From the NCBI GenBank assembly GCA_963530895.1, contig CAUSFO010000083.1, forward strand, positions 1 through 5,671: 5,671 nt of DNA, written 5' to 3'. Made by a program: the position numbers and the translations under genes. Source of the DNA: JABCPE02 sp963530895 (GTDB taxonomy: Bacteria > Bacteroidota > Bacteroidia > Flavobacteriales > Weeksellaceae). The notes below the pieces were generated by a model, which saw nothing but the letters and a program-made list of their open reading frames with translations, searched no databases and was not told the DNA's origin. Of the stretch, positions 1 through 5,523 are shown in pieces. Every line of letters begins with the position of its first letter. Position 1 is the stretch's first letter.

Positions 1-2
1 AG

Positions 3-47
3 CTCGGAGGTTCATTGGTCATAGATGAAAGCAAAATAGAATTTTAA
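3..47 (+). CDS. 3' end of an unidentified gene (partial, cut by window start)
   Basis: A frame on the + strand is open from the window edge and ends in TAA at 45-47, giving the tail LGGSLVIDESKIEF. Only 14 codons are visible, so the family cannot be recognised. Support is contextual: the reading ends 20 bases before a perfectly palindromic terminator, and glyQS arrives from the other side, which is the usual layout for a convergent gene pair. The other two + frames close at 22-24 and 25-27. An alternative is a - strand gene starting with the ATG at 20-22 (MTNEPPS...) and running out of the window; a 7/8 match to the Bacteroidota -7 element lies upstream of it. I prefer the + strand tail, but only moderately. 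Confidence 0.35.
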   Translation, partial: LGGSLVIDESKIEF

Positions 48-66
48 TATTCAAATATTTAAAAAC

Positions 67-94
67 AAAAAGCAGGAAATATTTCCTGCTTTTT
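67..94. terminator. Bidirectional intrinsic terminator
   Basis: Positions 71-90 form a perfect 20-base palindrome (AGCAGGAAAT followed by its reverse complement). It is flanked by an A run at 67-70 and a T run at 91-95, so either strand gives a GC-containing hairpin followed by U residues. It lies between the glyQS stop codon at 100-102 on the - strand and the probable + strand gene end at 47, and so would serve both convergent genes. A real loop must open a few of the central A/T pairs. Confidence 0.88.
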
Positions 95-99
95 TATTA

Positions 100-1641
100 T
101 TAAATCTTACTAAGTAAGTTTCTGAAATTCACTTTGTTGTCTATGATTTGTCTCAGTTCAGAAACCGCTACACGCTCCTGCTCCATAGTATCACGGTGTC
201 TTATCGTTACCGTGTGGTCAGTCAGGGTGTCATGATCTATGGTAATACAGAAAGGCGTTCCTATGGCGTCTTGTCTTCTGTATCGCTTACCGATGCTATC
301 TTTGTCTTCATAGATAAGATTGAAATCATATTTCAAATCATTGAAGATTTTTTCTGCATATTCTCCCATTCCATCTTTTTTCATCAGTGGTAAAATGGCA
401 GCCTTTACAGGAGCAAGGGCAGGTGGCAAGGACAATACCGTTCTCTCTGAACCATCTTCCAAGACTTCATCTTTCAGGCAGTGAGAGAATAGAGCCAAGA
501 ATAATCGGTCTAATCCTACCGAAGTTTCCACCACATATGGAACATAGCTTTCGTTTCTTTCTGGGTCAAAATATTGTAATTTTTTCCCTGAATATCTTTC
601 GTGAGCCGAAAGGTCAAAATCCGTTCTGGAGTGAATTCCTTCCAATTCTTTAAACCCAAATGGGAATCTGAATTCTATATCCGCCGCTGCATTGGCATAG
701 TGAGCTAGTTTTTCGTGGTCGTGGAATTTGTAGTTTTCTTCGCCAAGACCAAGGGCAAGATGCCAGTTTAGTCTCTTTTGTTTCCATTCTTCGTAGAATT
801 TTAGCTCCGTTCCTGGCGGCACGAAAAACTGCATTTCCATTTGTTCAAATTCTCTCATTCTGAAAATAAACTGTCTTGCAACAATCTCATTTCTAAATGC
901 TTTACCAATCTGCGCAATCCCAAAAGGAAGTTTGTGGCGTGATGTTTTCTGAACATTCAGATAATTCACGAAAATCCCTTGCGCCGTTTCTGGACGAAGG
1001 TAAAGGTCCATCGCATTCTCGGCAGCAGCACCTAATTTAGTCCCGAACATCAGGTTAAACTGTCTTACTTCCGTCCAGTTTTTGGAGCCAGTGTCAGGGT
1101 CGGCTATTTCCAGCTCTTCTATCAGGGCTTTTACATCAGCTAGGTCGTTATTGTCCAGTGATTTAGCCATTCGGGAAAGAATGGTTTTTTGTTTTTCGCG
1201 GTATTCTAATACTTTTGGATTAGTGGAAACAAATTGCGCCTCATCAAAAGCCTCACCAAAGCGTTTTTTAGCTTTTTCTATTTCTTTTTGGGCTTTGTCT
1301 TCTAGTTTTGCGCAGTAGTCTTCTATCAAAACATCGGCGCGGAAACGCTTTTTGCTGTCCTTGTTGTCTATCAGTGGGTCGTTGAAGGCATCCACATGCC
1401 CGCTCGCCTTCCAAATGGTAGGGTGCATAAAGATAGCACTATCCAGCCCTACAATGTTTTCATTGAGCTGAATCATCGCTTTCCACCAATATTGTTTGAT
1501 ATTGTTTTTTAGTTCTATACCATTTTGTCCGTAGTCGTATATTGCAGAAAGTCCGTCATAAATCTCACTGGAAGGGAAAATAAATCCATATTCCTTGGCG
1601 TGAGAAATCACTTTCTTAAAAACATCTTCTTGCTTTGCCAT
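100..1641 (-). CDS. glyQS: Glycine--tRNA ligase, single-chain alpha2 type (also named glyS)
   Basis: Charges tRNA-Gly with glycine in the cytoplasm using ATP; essential for translation. The protein has 513 residues, close to the usual length of the homodimeric class II enzyme. Visible landmarks in order: the N-terminal YDYG..G signature near residue 36, the RPETAQG block at 216-222, motif 2 with FRNE at 249-252 and REFEQMEMQFF at 263-273, the IHSRTDFDL glycine-pocket block at 336-344, motif 3 with ETSVGLDR at 372-379 including the conserved Arg379, and a C-terminal anticodon-binding domain from about 410. Residues 110-190 are a charged, probably helical insertion before the catalytic core. 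The start is the ATG at 1639-1641, 16 bases after a clear TAnnTTTG promoter element, so the gene is probably transcribed alone. It ends 5 bases from a terminator. No damage is seen. The separate two-subunit GlyQ/GlyS type is excluded by the motifs. Confidence 0.97.
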   Translation of the reverse strand: MAKQEDVFKKVISHAKEYGFIFPSSEIYDGLSAIYDYGQNGIELKNNIKQYWWKAMIQLNENIVGLDSAIFMHPTIWKASGHVDAFNDPLIDNKDSKKRFRADVLIEDYCAKLEDKAQKEIEKAKKRFGEAFDEAQFVSTNPKVLEYREKQKTILSRMAKSLDNNDLADVKALIEELEIADPDTGSKNWTEVRQFNLMFGTKLGAAAENAMDLYLRPETAQGIFVNYLNVQKTSRHKLPFGIAQIGKAFRNEIVARQFIFRMREFEQMEMQFFVPPGTELKFYEEWKQKRLNWHLALGLGEENYKFHDHEKLAHYANAAADIEFRFPFGFKELEGIHSRTDFDLSAHERYSGKKLQYFDPERNESYVPYVVETSVGLDRLFLALFSHCLKDEVLEDGSERTVLSLPPALAPVKAAILPLMKKDGMGEYAEKIFNDLKYDFNLIYEDKDSIGKRYRRQDAIGTPFCITIDHDTLTDHTVTIRHRDTMEQERVAVSELRQIIDNKVNFRNLLSKI

Positions 1642-1657
1642 CGTTAAAAAATTTATG

Positions 1658-1665
1658 CAAAAATA
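1658..1665 (-). promoter_or_regulatory. Promoter -7 element of glyQS (TAnnTTTG type)
   Basis: Read on the - strand the bases are TATTTTTG, an exact match to the Bacteroidota -7 consensus TAnnTTTG. It ends 16 bases before the glyQS ATG. A possible -33 element (TTTG) at 1690-1693 is 24 bases away, slightly longer than usual, and falls in the T run of the upstream terminator. No Shine-Dalgarno sequence follows, as is typical for this phylum. Confidence 0.75.
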
Positions 1666-1690
1666 AGGATTTTAGTTTAATATTCTATAC

Positions 1691-1724
1691 AAAAAAACAC
1701 CCTCTGAATGGAGAGTGTTTTTTA
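1691..1724 (-). terminator. Intrinsic terminator of the secreted-protein gene
   Basis: On the - strand ACACTCTC (1718-1711) pairs with GAGGGTGT (1704-1697) across a 6-base loop, extended by about five A-U pairs and followed by a run of seven T (1697-1691). One pair is a G-U wobble on the - strand; the same position on the + strand would be an A-C mismatch, so the structure favours termination of - strand transcripts. It begins about 14 bases after the TAA of the upstream gene. Confidence 0.85.
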
Positions 1725-1737
1725 TTTTGATTGTTTT

Positions 1738-2568
1738 TTATTCTAATTTTTTTAGGAAGTTTTCTAGTCCAGTTTTGTAGGTATTGTCCGTTATCCCTGT
1801 ACCAGAGTTATTACCTCCTTGTGAAAACTCAAGTTCAGTGAAATTAATAGCATCTCTTCTACCTACCAATAGAGAAATAACCCATGTTCCATCGACATTT
1901 TTACCTTTTCCGCTAATTCCTCTATTTTCTTTATCCTTAGTGAATTTTTCAGGACTCATATTATCATAATCAGCTTCTATAACCCAATTATTTCCATCCT
2001 TTTTTAATATCACTGTTGGAGGGGCAATTCTAGCACTAGTTGAACTTCCATTTGTTGCATTAGGAACTCCAGAGTTTCCTGTTAGCATTACTAAATCATT
2101 ACCCGATTTTGCTGGTAACTTAAAGAATGCACTCATTATAGCAACTGCATATTTATTATGATCAATTCCTGTATCAAATTTAGCAATCCAGTCTCCTTCT
2201 ACATTACTAATAGTAAGGGTAAGGATACTCATATTGTGGATAGGAAGCCCTTGGTATACATCTCCTACTTTATCCACTACAAGAGGTCTGTAATCTGTGT
2301 AATTGGTAGAAGTTGCTGTATTTCCACCTAAGTCTGCATCCATAGCAGAATTCACATTCTTGCTGTATACAGGTGCATCTACCAGCCTAAGAACAGGTTT
2401 TCCTTTGTCAGCAGCAGCGTTTTTTATAGTCAAAGTTCTTGTAGGAATAGTGGTATTGATTCCTACTTTTTGTTTTGTTTTGCCAGCGGCATTGATTTCA
2501 TTGATGTTTTGGGCATTTATAGATACTCCTCCTAATAATAAACCTAATAGTAAAATTCTATTTGTCAT
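1738..2568 (-). CDS. Secreted protein of unknown function with a VGINT..P..TL motif
   Basis: I do not recognise a named family for this 276-residue protein. Residues 1-19 are a clear type I signal peptide (MTNR, then a Leu/Gly-rich core, then SINA), with likely cleavage after Ala19; there is no lipobox cysteine. Residues 34-48 carry VGINTTIPTRTLTI, a motif common near the N-terminus of large Flavobacteriia surface proteins and tail-fibre-like proteins. Residues 115-150 and 185-250 look beta-rich with regular Trp/Tyr residues (GDW at 125-127, NNWVIEADYDN at 193-203, GTWVISLLVGRRD at 227-239). The mature part has no cysteine, and no type IX sorting domain is evident at the C-terminus, which ends KKLE. 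The in-frame ATG at 2598 lies upstream of the promoter element at 2588-2595, so I use the ATG at 2566-2568, which also begins the signal peptide directly. GC is lower than in the neighbours. Likely periplasmic or surface location; function unknown. Confidence 0.85.
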   Translation of the reverse strand: MTNRILLLGLLLGGVSINAQNINEINAAGKTKQKVGINTTIPTRTLTIKNAAADKGKPVLRLVDAPVYSKNVNSAMDADLGGNTATSTNYTDYRPLVVDKVGDVYQGLPIHNMSILTLTISNVEGDWIAKFDTGIDHNKYAVAIMSAFFKLPAKSGNDLVMLTGNSGVPNATNGSSTSARIAPPTVILKKDGNNWVIEADYDNMSPEKFTKDKENRGISGKGKNVDGTWVISLLVGRRDAINFTELEFSQGGNNSGTGITDNTYKTGLENFLKKLE

Positions 2569-2587
2569 AAGTGTAAATTTAAGGTGG

Positions 2588-2595
2588 CAAATATA
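2588..2595 (-). promoter_or_regulatory. Promoter -7 element of the secreted-protein gene
   Basis: The - strand reads TATATTTG, an exact TAnnTTTG match, ending 19 bases before the ATG at 2568. The upstream region is extremely A/T-rich and shows no convincing -33 TTTG. The position of this element rules against translation starting at the ATG at 2598, because transcription would begin downstream of it. Confidence 0.72.
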
Positions 2596-2632
2596 CAATA
2601 AAAAATTAAAATGAAAAAAATGAATATATAAA

Positions 2633-2657
2633 TTGTATCAATTGTTGGCATTGACAA
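2633..2657 (-). other. Imperfect hairpin downstream of ykgJ, possible weak terminator
   Basis: On the - strand TTGTCAAT (2657-2650) can pair with ATTGATACAA (2642-2633) across a 7-base loop if two bases bulge. It begins about 13 bases after the ykgJ stop codon. The stem is A/T-rich and the nearest T run (2620-2614) is more than 10 bases further on, so this is much weaker than the other terminators in the window. No better terminator is visible between ykgJ and the secreted-protein gene, so some read-through may occur. Confidence 0.3.
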
Positions 2658-2670
2658 AATTTAGAAAGTA

Positions 2671-3189
2671 TTATTTCTGCATTCTTTTCATCATTTTCTC
2701 TACGAAGAGATAGGCAGCAGGGCAGATGATGGTGTTTTTAATCGTGAGATGATTGATTTGGTAGATTTTCTTGCGGTCGGTATGTGGATATTCGCGGCAG
2801 GCTTTCGGGCGGATATCGTAGATAAGGCAGGTGTTATCCTCTGCGAGAAAAGGGCAGGGTAGGCATTGTAGAACCTTGTCATTGTCCTCATCTACGCGGA
2901 GATATTTCTTCTCAAAATCAGCAGGAGAAAGGCGTAGGTGTTTAGAAATCCGTTCGATGTCTTTCTCTGTAAAGAGCGGGCCTGTGGTTTTGCAGCAGTT
3001 GGCACAGCTGAGGCAGTCTATCTCATCAAAAACTTCTTCGTGAGTTTCCAAAGCGATGTAGTCCAAGTTCTTAGGCGGTTTCTTTTTCAAACTGTCTAAG
3101 AATTTTTTGTGTTCTTTTTGTTTGGCTTGTGCTTGTTTTTTATAAAAATCTAAATCCAATTTTTGCTCATTATTTTCGCAAAAATACAT
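2671..3189 (-). CDS. YkgJ-family cysteine-cluster protein
   Basis: A small cytoplasmic protein of the YkgJ (CxxCxxCC) family, thought to bind a metal ion, zinc or an iron-sulfur centre; its biological role is not established. In the 172-residue reading the family pattern is complete: C59xxC62xxC65-C66, then C109xxC112-PFL, C121-x-IY, RPxxC131R-x-YP and C156-P. Residues 16-42 are Lys/Gln-rich and probably helical. There is no signal peptide. The start is doubtful: the ATG at 3187-3189 sits directly after the T run of the preceding terminator, and codons 2-4 coincide with an exact promoter element (3179-3186). The in-frame TTG at 3157-3159, giving (M)DLDFYKKQA, lies 19 bases after that element, like the starts of neighbouring genes. 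The extra residues MYFCENNEQK may therefore not be translated. GC is higher (about 47% by hand count of five lines) than in the flanking genes. Probably transcribed alone or with weak read-through into the next gene. Confidence 0.9.
   Translation of the reverse strand: MYFCENNEQKLDLDFYKKQAQAKQKEHKKFLDSLKKKPPKNLDYIALETHEEVFDEIDCLSCANCCKTTGPLFTEKDIERISKHLRLSPADFEKKYLRVDEDNDKVLQCLPCPFLAEDNTCLIYDIRPKACREYPHTDRKKIYQINHLTIKNTIICPAAYLFVEKMMKRMQK
3179..3186 (-). promoter_or_regulatory. Probable promoter -7 element of ykgJ
   Basis: The - strand reads TATTTTTG, identical to the glyQS element and an exact TAnnTTTG match. It overlaps codons 2-4 of the longest ykgJ reading, and it ends 19 bases before an in-frame TTG. 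No -33 TTTG is visible upstream, where the terminator hairpin of the peptidase gene lies. Confidence 0.6.
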
Positions 3190-3224
3190 AAAAAAATCTA
3201 CGAGAAAATTTCCCGTAGATTTTT
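3190..3224 (-). terminator. Intrinsic terminator of the S46 peptidase gene
   Basis: On the - strand AAAAATCTACG (3224-3214) pairs fully with CGTAGATTTTT (3202-3192). The stem continues through a G-U wobble (3213 with 3203), one G-C and two A-U pairs to a 3-base loop, and is followed by a T run to 3190. The wobble would be an A-C mismatch on the + strand. It starts 19 bases after the peptidase stop codon (TAG, 3244-3246), and its T run touches the first ATG of the ykgJ reading. Confidence 0.88.
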
Positions 3225-3243
3225 ATATTTATCATGAAAAAAA

Positions 3244-5367
3244 CTATTTCACGATTGTCATTTCATCGATGAGGTGTTTAGCACCAGCGTATTTGTCAAT
3301 TACCCAAAGTACAAAACGAGCATCCACATTGATGGTTCTTTGTAGAGCTGGTTCGAAAACGATATCTCCGCTCAGCGCCTCGCTGTTTCCATCGAAAGCA
3401 AGACCTATAAGGTGTCCTTCAGCATTGATGATAGGCGAACCAGAGTTTCCTCCTGTGATGTCATTATTAGAAAGGAAATTCACTGGAAGGTATCCTTTTT
3501 TGTCTTTGTATTGTCCGTAGTCTTTCTTTTTATAAAGGTCAAGAAGTCTTTGCGGAAGGTCAAATTCCTCATCGCCTTTTTTGTATTTAGCTACCATTCC
3601 TGTAAGGTCTGTGTAGTAGTTGTCTTTCACGCCGTGGTATTTTCTGTCTTTTCTGAAAGGCAGTTTATCCACAGAACCATAGGTAAGTCTCATAGTAGAG
3701 TTAGCATCAGGATAGAATTTCTTGTTAGGGTGAGATTTTCTAAGTCCATCCAAGAAAAGTCTAGTGTTCTCTGCAAATTTCTCTTCATCTTGGTTGTGTT
3801 TATTTGCATTCATCTGAGCTTCAGCTACTAAAATAGAAGAGAACTGATACAATGGGTTTTTCTCCAACATTCGTTTTTTAGGATTGTTGATAAAGTTCAA
3901 AACATTCTCTTTAGAATCAAAAAGACCGCTAGGAGAAAATTCATTTGGATTAGTAAATCTGATGATAGGTAATTGGTGGTTTATATCTACTTTGTTTTTA
4001 TAAAGTGTAAGCAGTGTCACGAAAAGGTCTGCTTCTACCTGTGGATGAAAGTCTTCGTAGATGCTTTCTACTTCTTTTATTAGTTTTGCTTTCATAGCAG
4101 CCTGTCCGTTAGCATCTTGGTCAGCATAAACAGCCAATTTGTTTCCTAATACATACGGCATATTGATGAAAGCCGCTCTTCTACTCATTAGTCTTAGATA
4201 GTTCAGCTCTACATTTCTTTCGTTTGTTTTTGCGTAGTATTCTTCTATTTCTTTCAGAACATTACCGTAAGTTGCTTTGTTTTCTGGCTTATCAGCCCAT
4301 GTTTGGAATACTTTTTCCAAATCTTGTTTCGCGTTGATAGTTTTGTTTTTCAAAACAGCTTCTATCGTTCCAGCTCTGTTTTTCCAGTAGTTAGCCGTGC
4401 TGGAATAAGAACTCGCATAGTCCAAACGGATAGCTTGGTCTTTGTCCATGTATTTTTTCATCACATCCATAGTTGCTTTAGAAGCATCTACCCAAGCTGG
4501 ATAATCTTTGGTAATCAATTGGTTGATTCCATAAGAAGTCAAATATCTGTTTGTTCTCCCTGGGTATCCCACGATCATCGTGAAATCATTAGGTTTGATA
4601 CCTTTTAGAGAAATAGGCAAGTGGTGTTTCGGTTTTAGAGGAACATTATTAGGAGAGTATTCTGCTGGGTTTCCGTTCGCATCTGCATACACTCGGAAAA
4701 CTGCAAAGTCTCCTGTGTGTCTTGGCCATTCCCAGTTGTCTGTATCACCACCGAATTTCCCGATAGAGTTGGTAGGCGTTCCTACTAATCTGATATCTTT
4801 ATAGTCTTGATAAACAAAATAATAGAACTCGTTTCCATTGAAGAAAGAACGAACTACCACAGAGTATTTTCCGTTTTCGCTATTTTCTTTTTCAATCGCT
4901 TTAAATTCTTGATTGATAATATCTTGTCTTTGGCTTGCAGACATTTGGTTGTTCAGCTTAGAATTTATTCTTTCCGTAGCATCTCCCATTCTTACTAAGA
5001 ATCTCACATACAGGTCTTTAGCGTGAAGTTCTTCTTTTTTATTCATCGCCCAAAAACCATTGGTCAAGTGGTCTTTCTGTGGAGTAGAAAGCGCAGCGAT
5101 AGAGCCGTATCCACAGTGGTGGTTGGTAAAGATAAGTCCTTCTTTGGACACGATTTCCCCAGTACAAAAACCACCAAAACTTACGATGGCATCTTTCAAA
5201 CTAGAGTTATTTACTGAATAGATTTCCTCTGGAGTCAGTTTCAGCCCCTGTTTCTGCATATCTACGCCATTCAGCCTTTTGATAAGCATCATAAGCCACA
5301 TTCCTTCATCAGCTTTTGCCGGAATAAAACTCAGAATGAAGGCAGCTAATAAAAATAGTCGTTTCAT
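3244..5367 (-). CDS. S46-family dipeptidyl-peptidase, DPP7-type
   Basis: A periplasmic serine exopeptidase that removes dipeptides from the N-terminus of oligopeptides, feeding amino-acid use in protein-fermenting or proteolytic Bacteroidota. The 707 residues are full length for the family. Residues 1-19 form a signal peptide ending AKA, and the mature protein begins DEGMW, typical of S46. The catalytic triad is visible: His84 in TNHHCG, Asp220 in RHTGDFAVFRVY and Ser642 in GGNSGSP. Asn211-Trp212 in GDTDNW and Asp659 in FDG match residues that hold the substrate N-terminus in S46 structures. Gly660 occupies the position where DPP11 enzymes have Arg (Arg673 in Porphyromonas gingivalis numbering), which suggests preference for hydrophobic P1 residues (DPP7) rather than Asp/Glu. 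The only two cysteines, Cys68 and Cys85, probably form a disulfide. The central region, about 270-560, is the helical domain. The start ATG at 5365-5367 opens the signal peptide. A strong terminator follows, so the gene is probably monocistronic. Confidence 0.95.
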   Translation of the reverse strand: MKRLFLLAAFILSFIPAKADEGMWLMMLIKRLNGVDMQKQGLKLTPEEIYSVNNSSLKDAIVSFGGFCTGEIVSKEGLIFTNHHCGYGSIAALSTPQKDHLTNGFWAMNKKEELHAKDLYVRFLVRMGDATERINSKLNNQMSASQRQDIINQEFKAIEKENSENGKYSVVVRSFFNGNEFYYFVYQDYKDIRLVGTPTNSIGKFGGDTDNWEWPRHTGDFAVFRVYADANGNPAEYSPNNVPLKPKHHLPISLKGIKPNDFTMIVGYPGRTNRYLTSYGINQLITKDYPAWVDASKATMDVMKKYMDKDQAIRLDYASSYSSTANYWKNRAGTIEAVLKNKTINAKQDLEKVFQTWADKPENKATYGNVLKEIEEYYAKTNERNVELNYLRLMSRRAAFINMPYVLGNKLAVYADQDANGQAAMKAKLIKEVESIYEDFHPQVEADLFVTLLTLYKNKVDINHQLPIIRFTNPNEFSPSGLFDSKENVLNFINNPKKRMLEKNPLYQFSSILVAEAQMNANKHNQDEEKFAENTRLFLDGLRKSHPNKKFYPDANSTMRLTYGSVDKLPFRKDRKYHGVKDNYYTDLTGMVAKYKKGDEEFDLPQRLLDLYKKKDYGQYKDKKGYLPVNFLSNNDITGGNSGSPIINAEGHLIGLAFDGNSEALSGDIVFEPALQRTINVDARFVLWVIDKYAGAKHLIDEMTIVK

Positions 5368-5394
5368 TTTTAGTAAAAAATTAAATTAATGGGC

Positions 5395-5402
5395 TAAATT
5401 TA
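5395..5402 (-). promoter_or_regulatory. Candidate promoter -7 element of the peptidase gene
   Basis: The - strand reads TAAATTTA, seven of eight bases of TAnnTTTG (final G replaced by A), ending 27 bases before the peptidase ATG. No -33 element is evident. It is the weakest of the five promoter candidates, but no better match exists between 5368 and 5450. Confidence 0.4.
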
Positions 5403-5461
5403 AGAATTTTAAATGATTTAAAGTGATTATTTTTTCTTTTTTACAAATAAAAAACATTAAA

Positions 5462-5481
5462 TCCTATCCCAAAGAGTAGGA
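5462..5481. repeat. Short inverted repeat upstream of the pdxH promoter
   Basis: TCCTA (5462-5466) and TAGGA (5477-5481) are inverted around a 10-base spacer, with two further A-T pairs beyond one mismatch. The repeat sits 10-29 bases upstream of the pdxH -7 element, where the -33 element should be, in an otherwise A/T-rich region. It could be an operator for a dimeric regulator, but arms of this length also arise by chance. Confidence 0.25.
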
Positions 5482-5490
5482 ATTAAATCT

Positions 5491-5498
5491 TACCTTTG
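5491..5498 (+). promoter_or_regulatory. Promoter -7 element of pdxH
   Basis: TACCTTTG is an exact TAnnTTTG match on the + strand, ending 25 bases before the pdxH ATG. A TTTG at -33 is not seen. Together with the candidate at 5395-5402 it makes the region 5368-5523 a divergent promoter region, with the two -7 elements about 90 bases apart. Confidence 0.68.
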
Positions 5499-5523
5499 TA
5501 GTATAAATTGTAAATATTAAAAT

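Noticed and set aside
148..653. Two + strand open frames of 81 and 88 codons
   Set aside because: Both are opposite well-conserved glyQS sequence, with no promoter element or recognisable protein motif.
2569..2598. Upstream in-frame ATG adding MYICHLKFTL to the secreted protein
   Set aside because: It precedes the TATATTTG promoter element, and it would put ten extra residues before an already complete signal peptide.
2303..2614. A 103-codon open frame on the + strand with hydrophobic stretches
   Set aside because: It lies antisense to the secreted-protein gene, its hydrophobicity mirrors the signal peptide and beta strands on the other strand, and it runs through that gene's promoter; no own promoter or family signature is seen.
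3412..3831. A 139-codon open frame on the + strand rich in Phe, Val and Ser
   Set aside because: It is antisense to the conserved catalytic C-terminal part of the S46 peptidase; the Phe/Val-rich content is what Lys/Glu/Asn-rich codons give when read backwards.
1641..5367. A four-gene operon on the - strand
   Set aside because: Strong terminators after the peptidase and secreted-protein genes, and separate promoter elements before each gene, argue for separate transcription units; the functions are also unrelated.
5368..5523. Riboswitch or small RNA upstream of pdxH or the peptidase gene
   Set aside because: The leaders predicted from the promoter elements are only about 20-30 bases, too short for a riboswitch, and no stable GC-containing fold is present.
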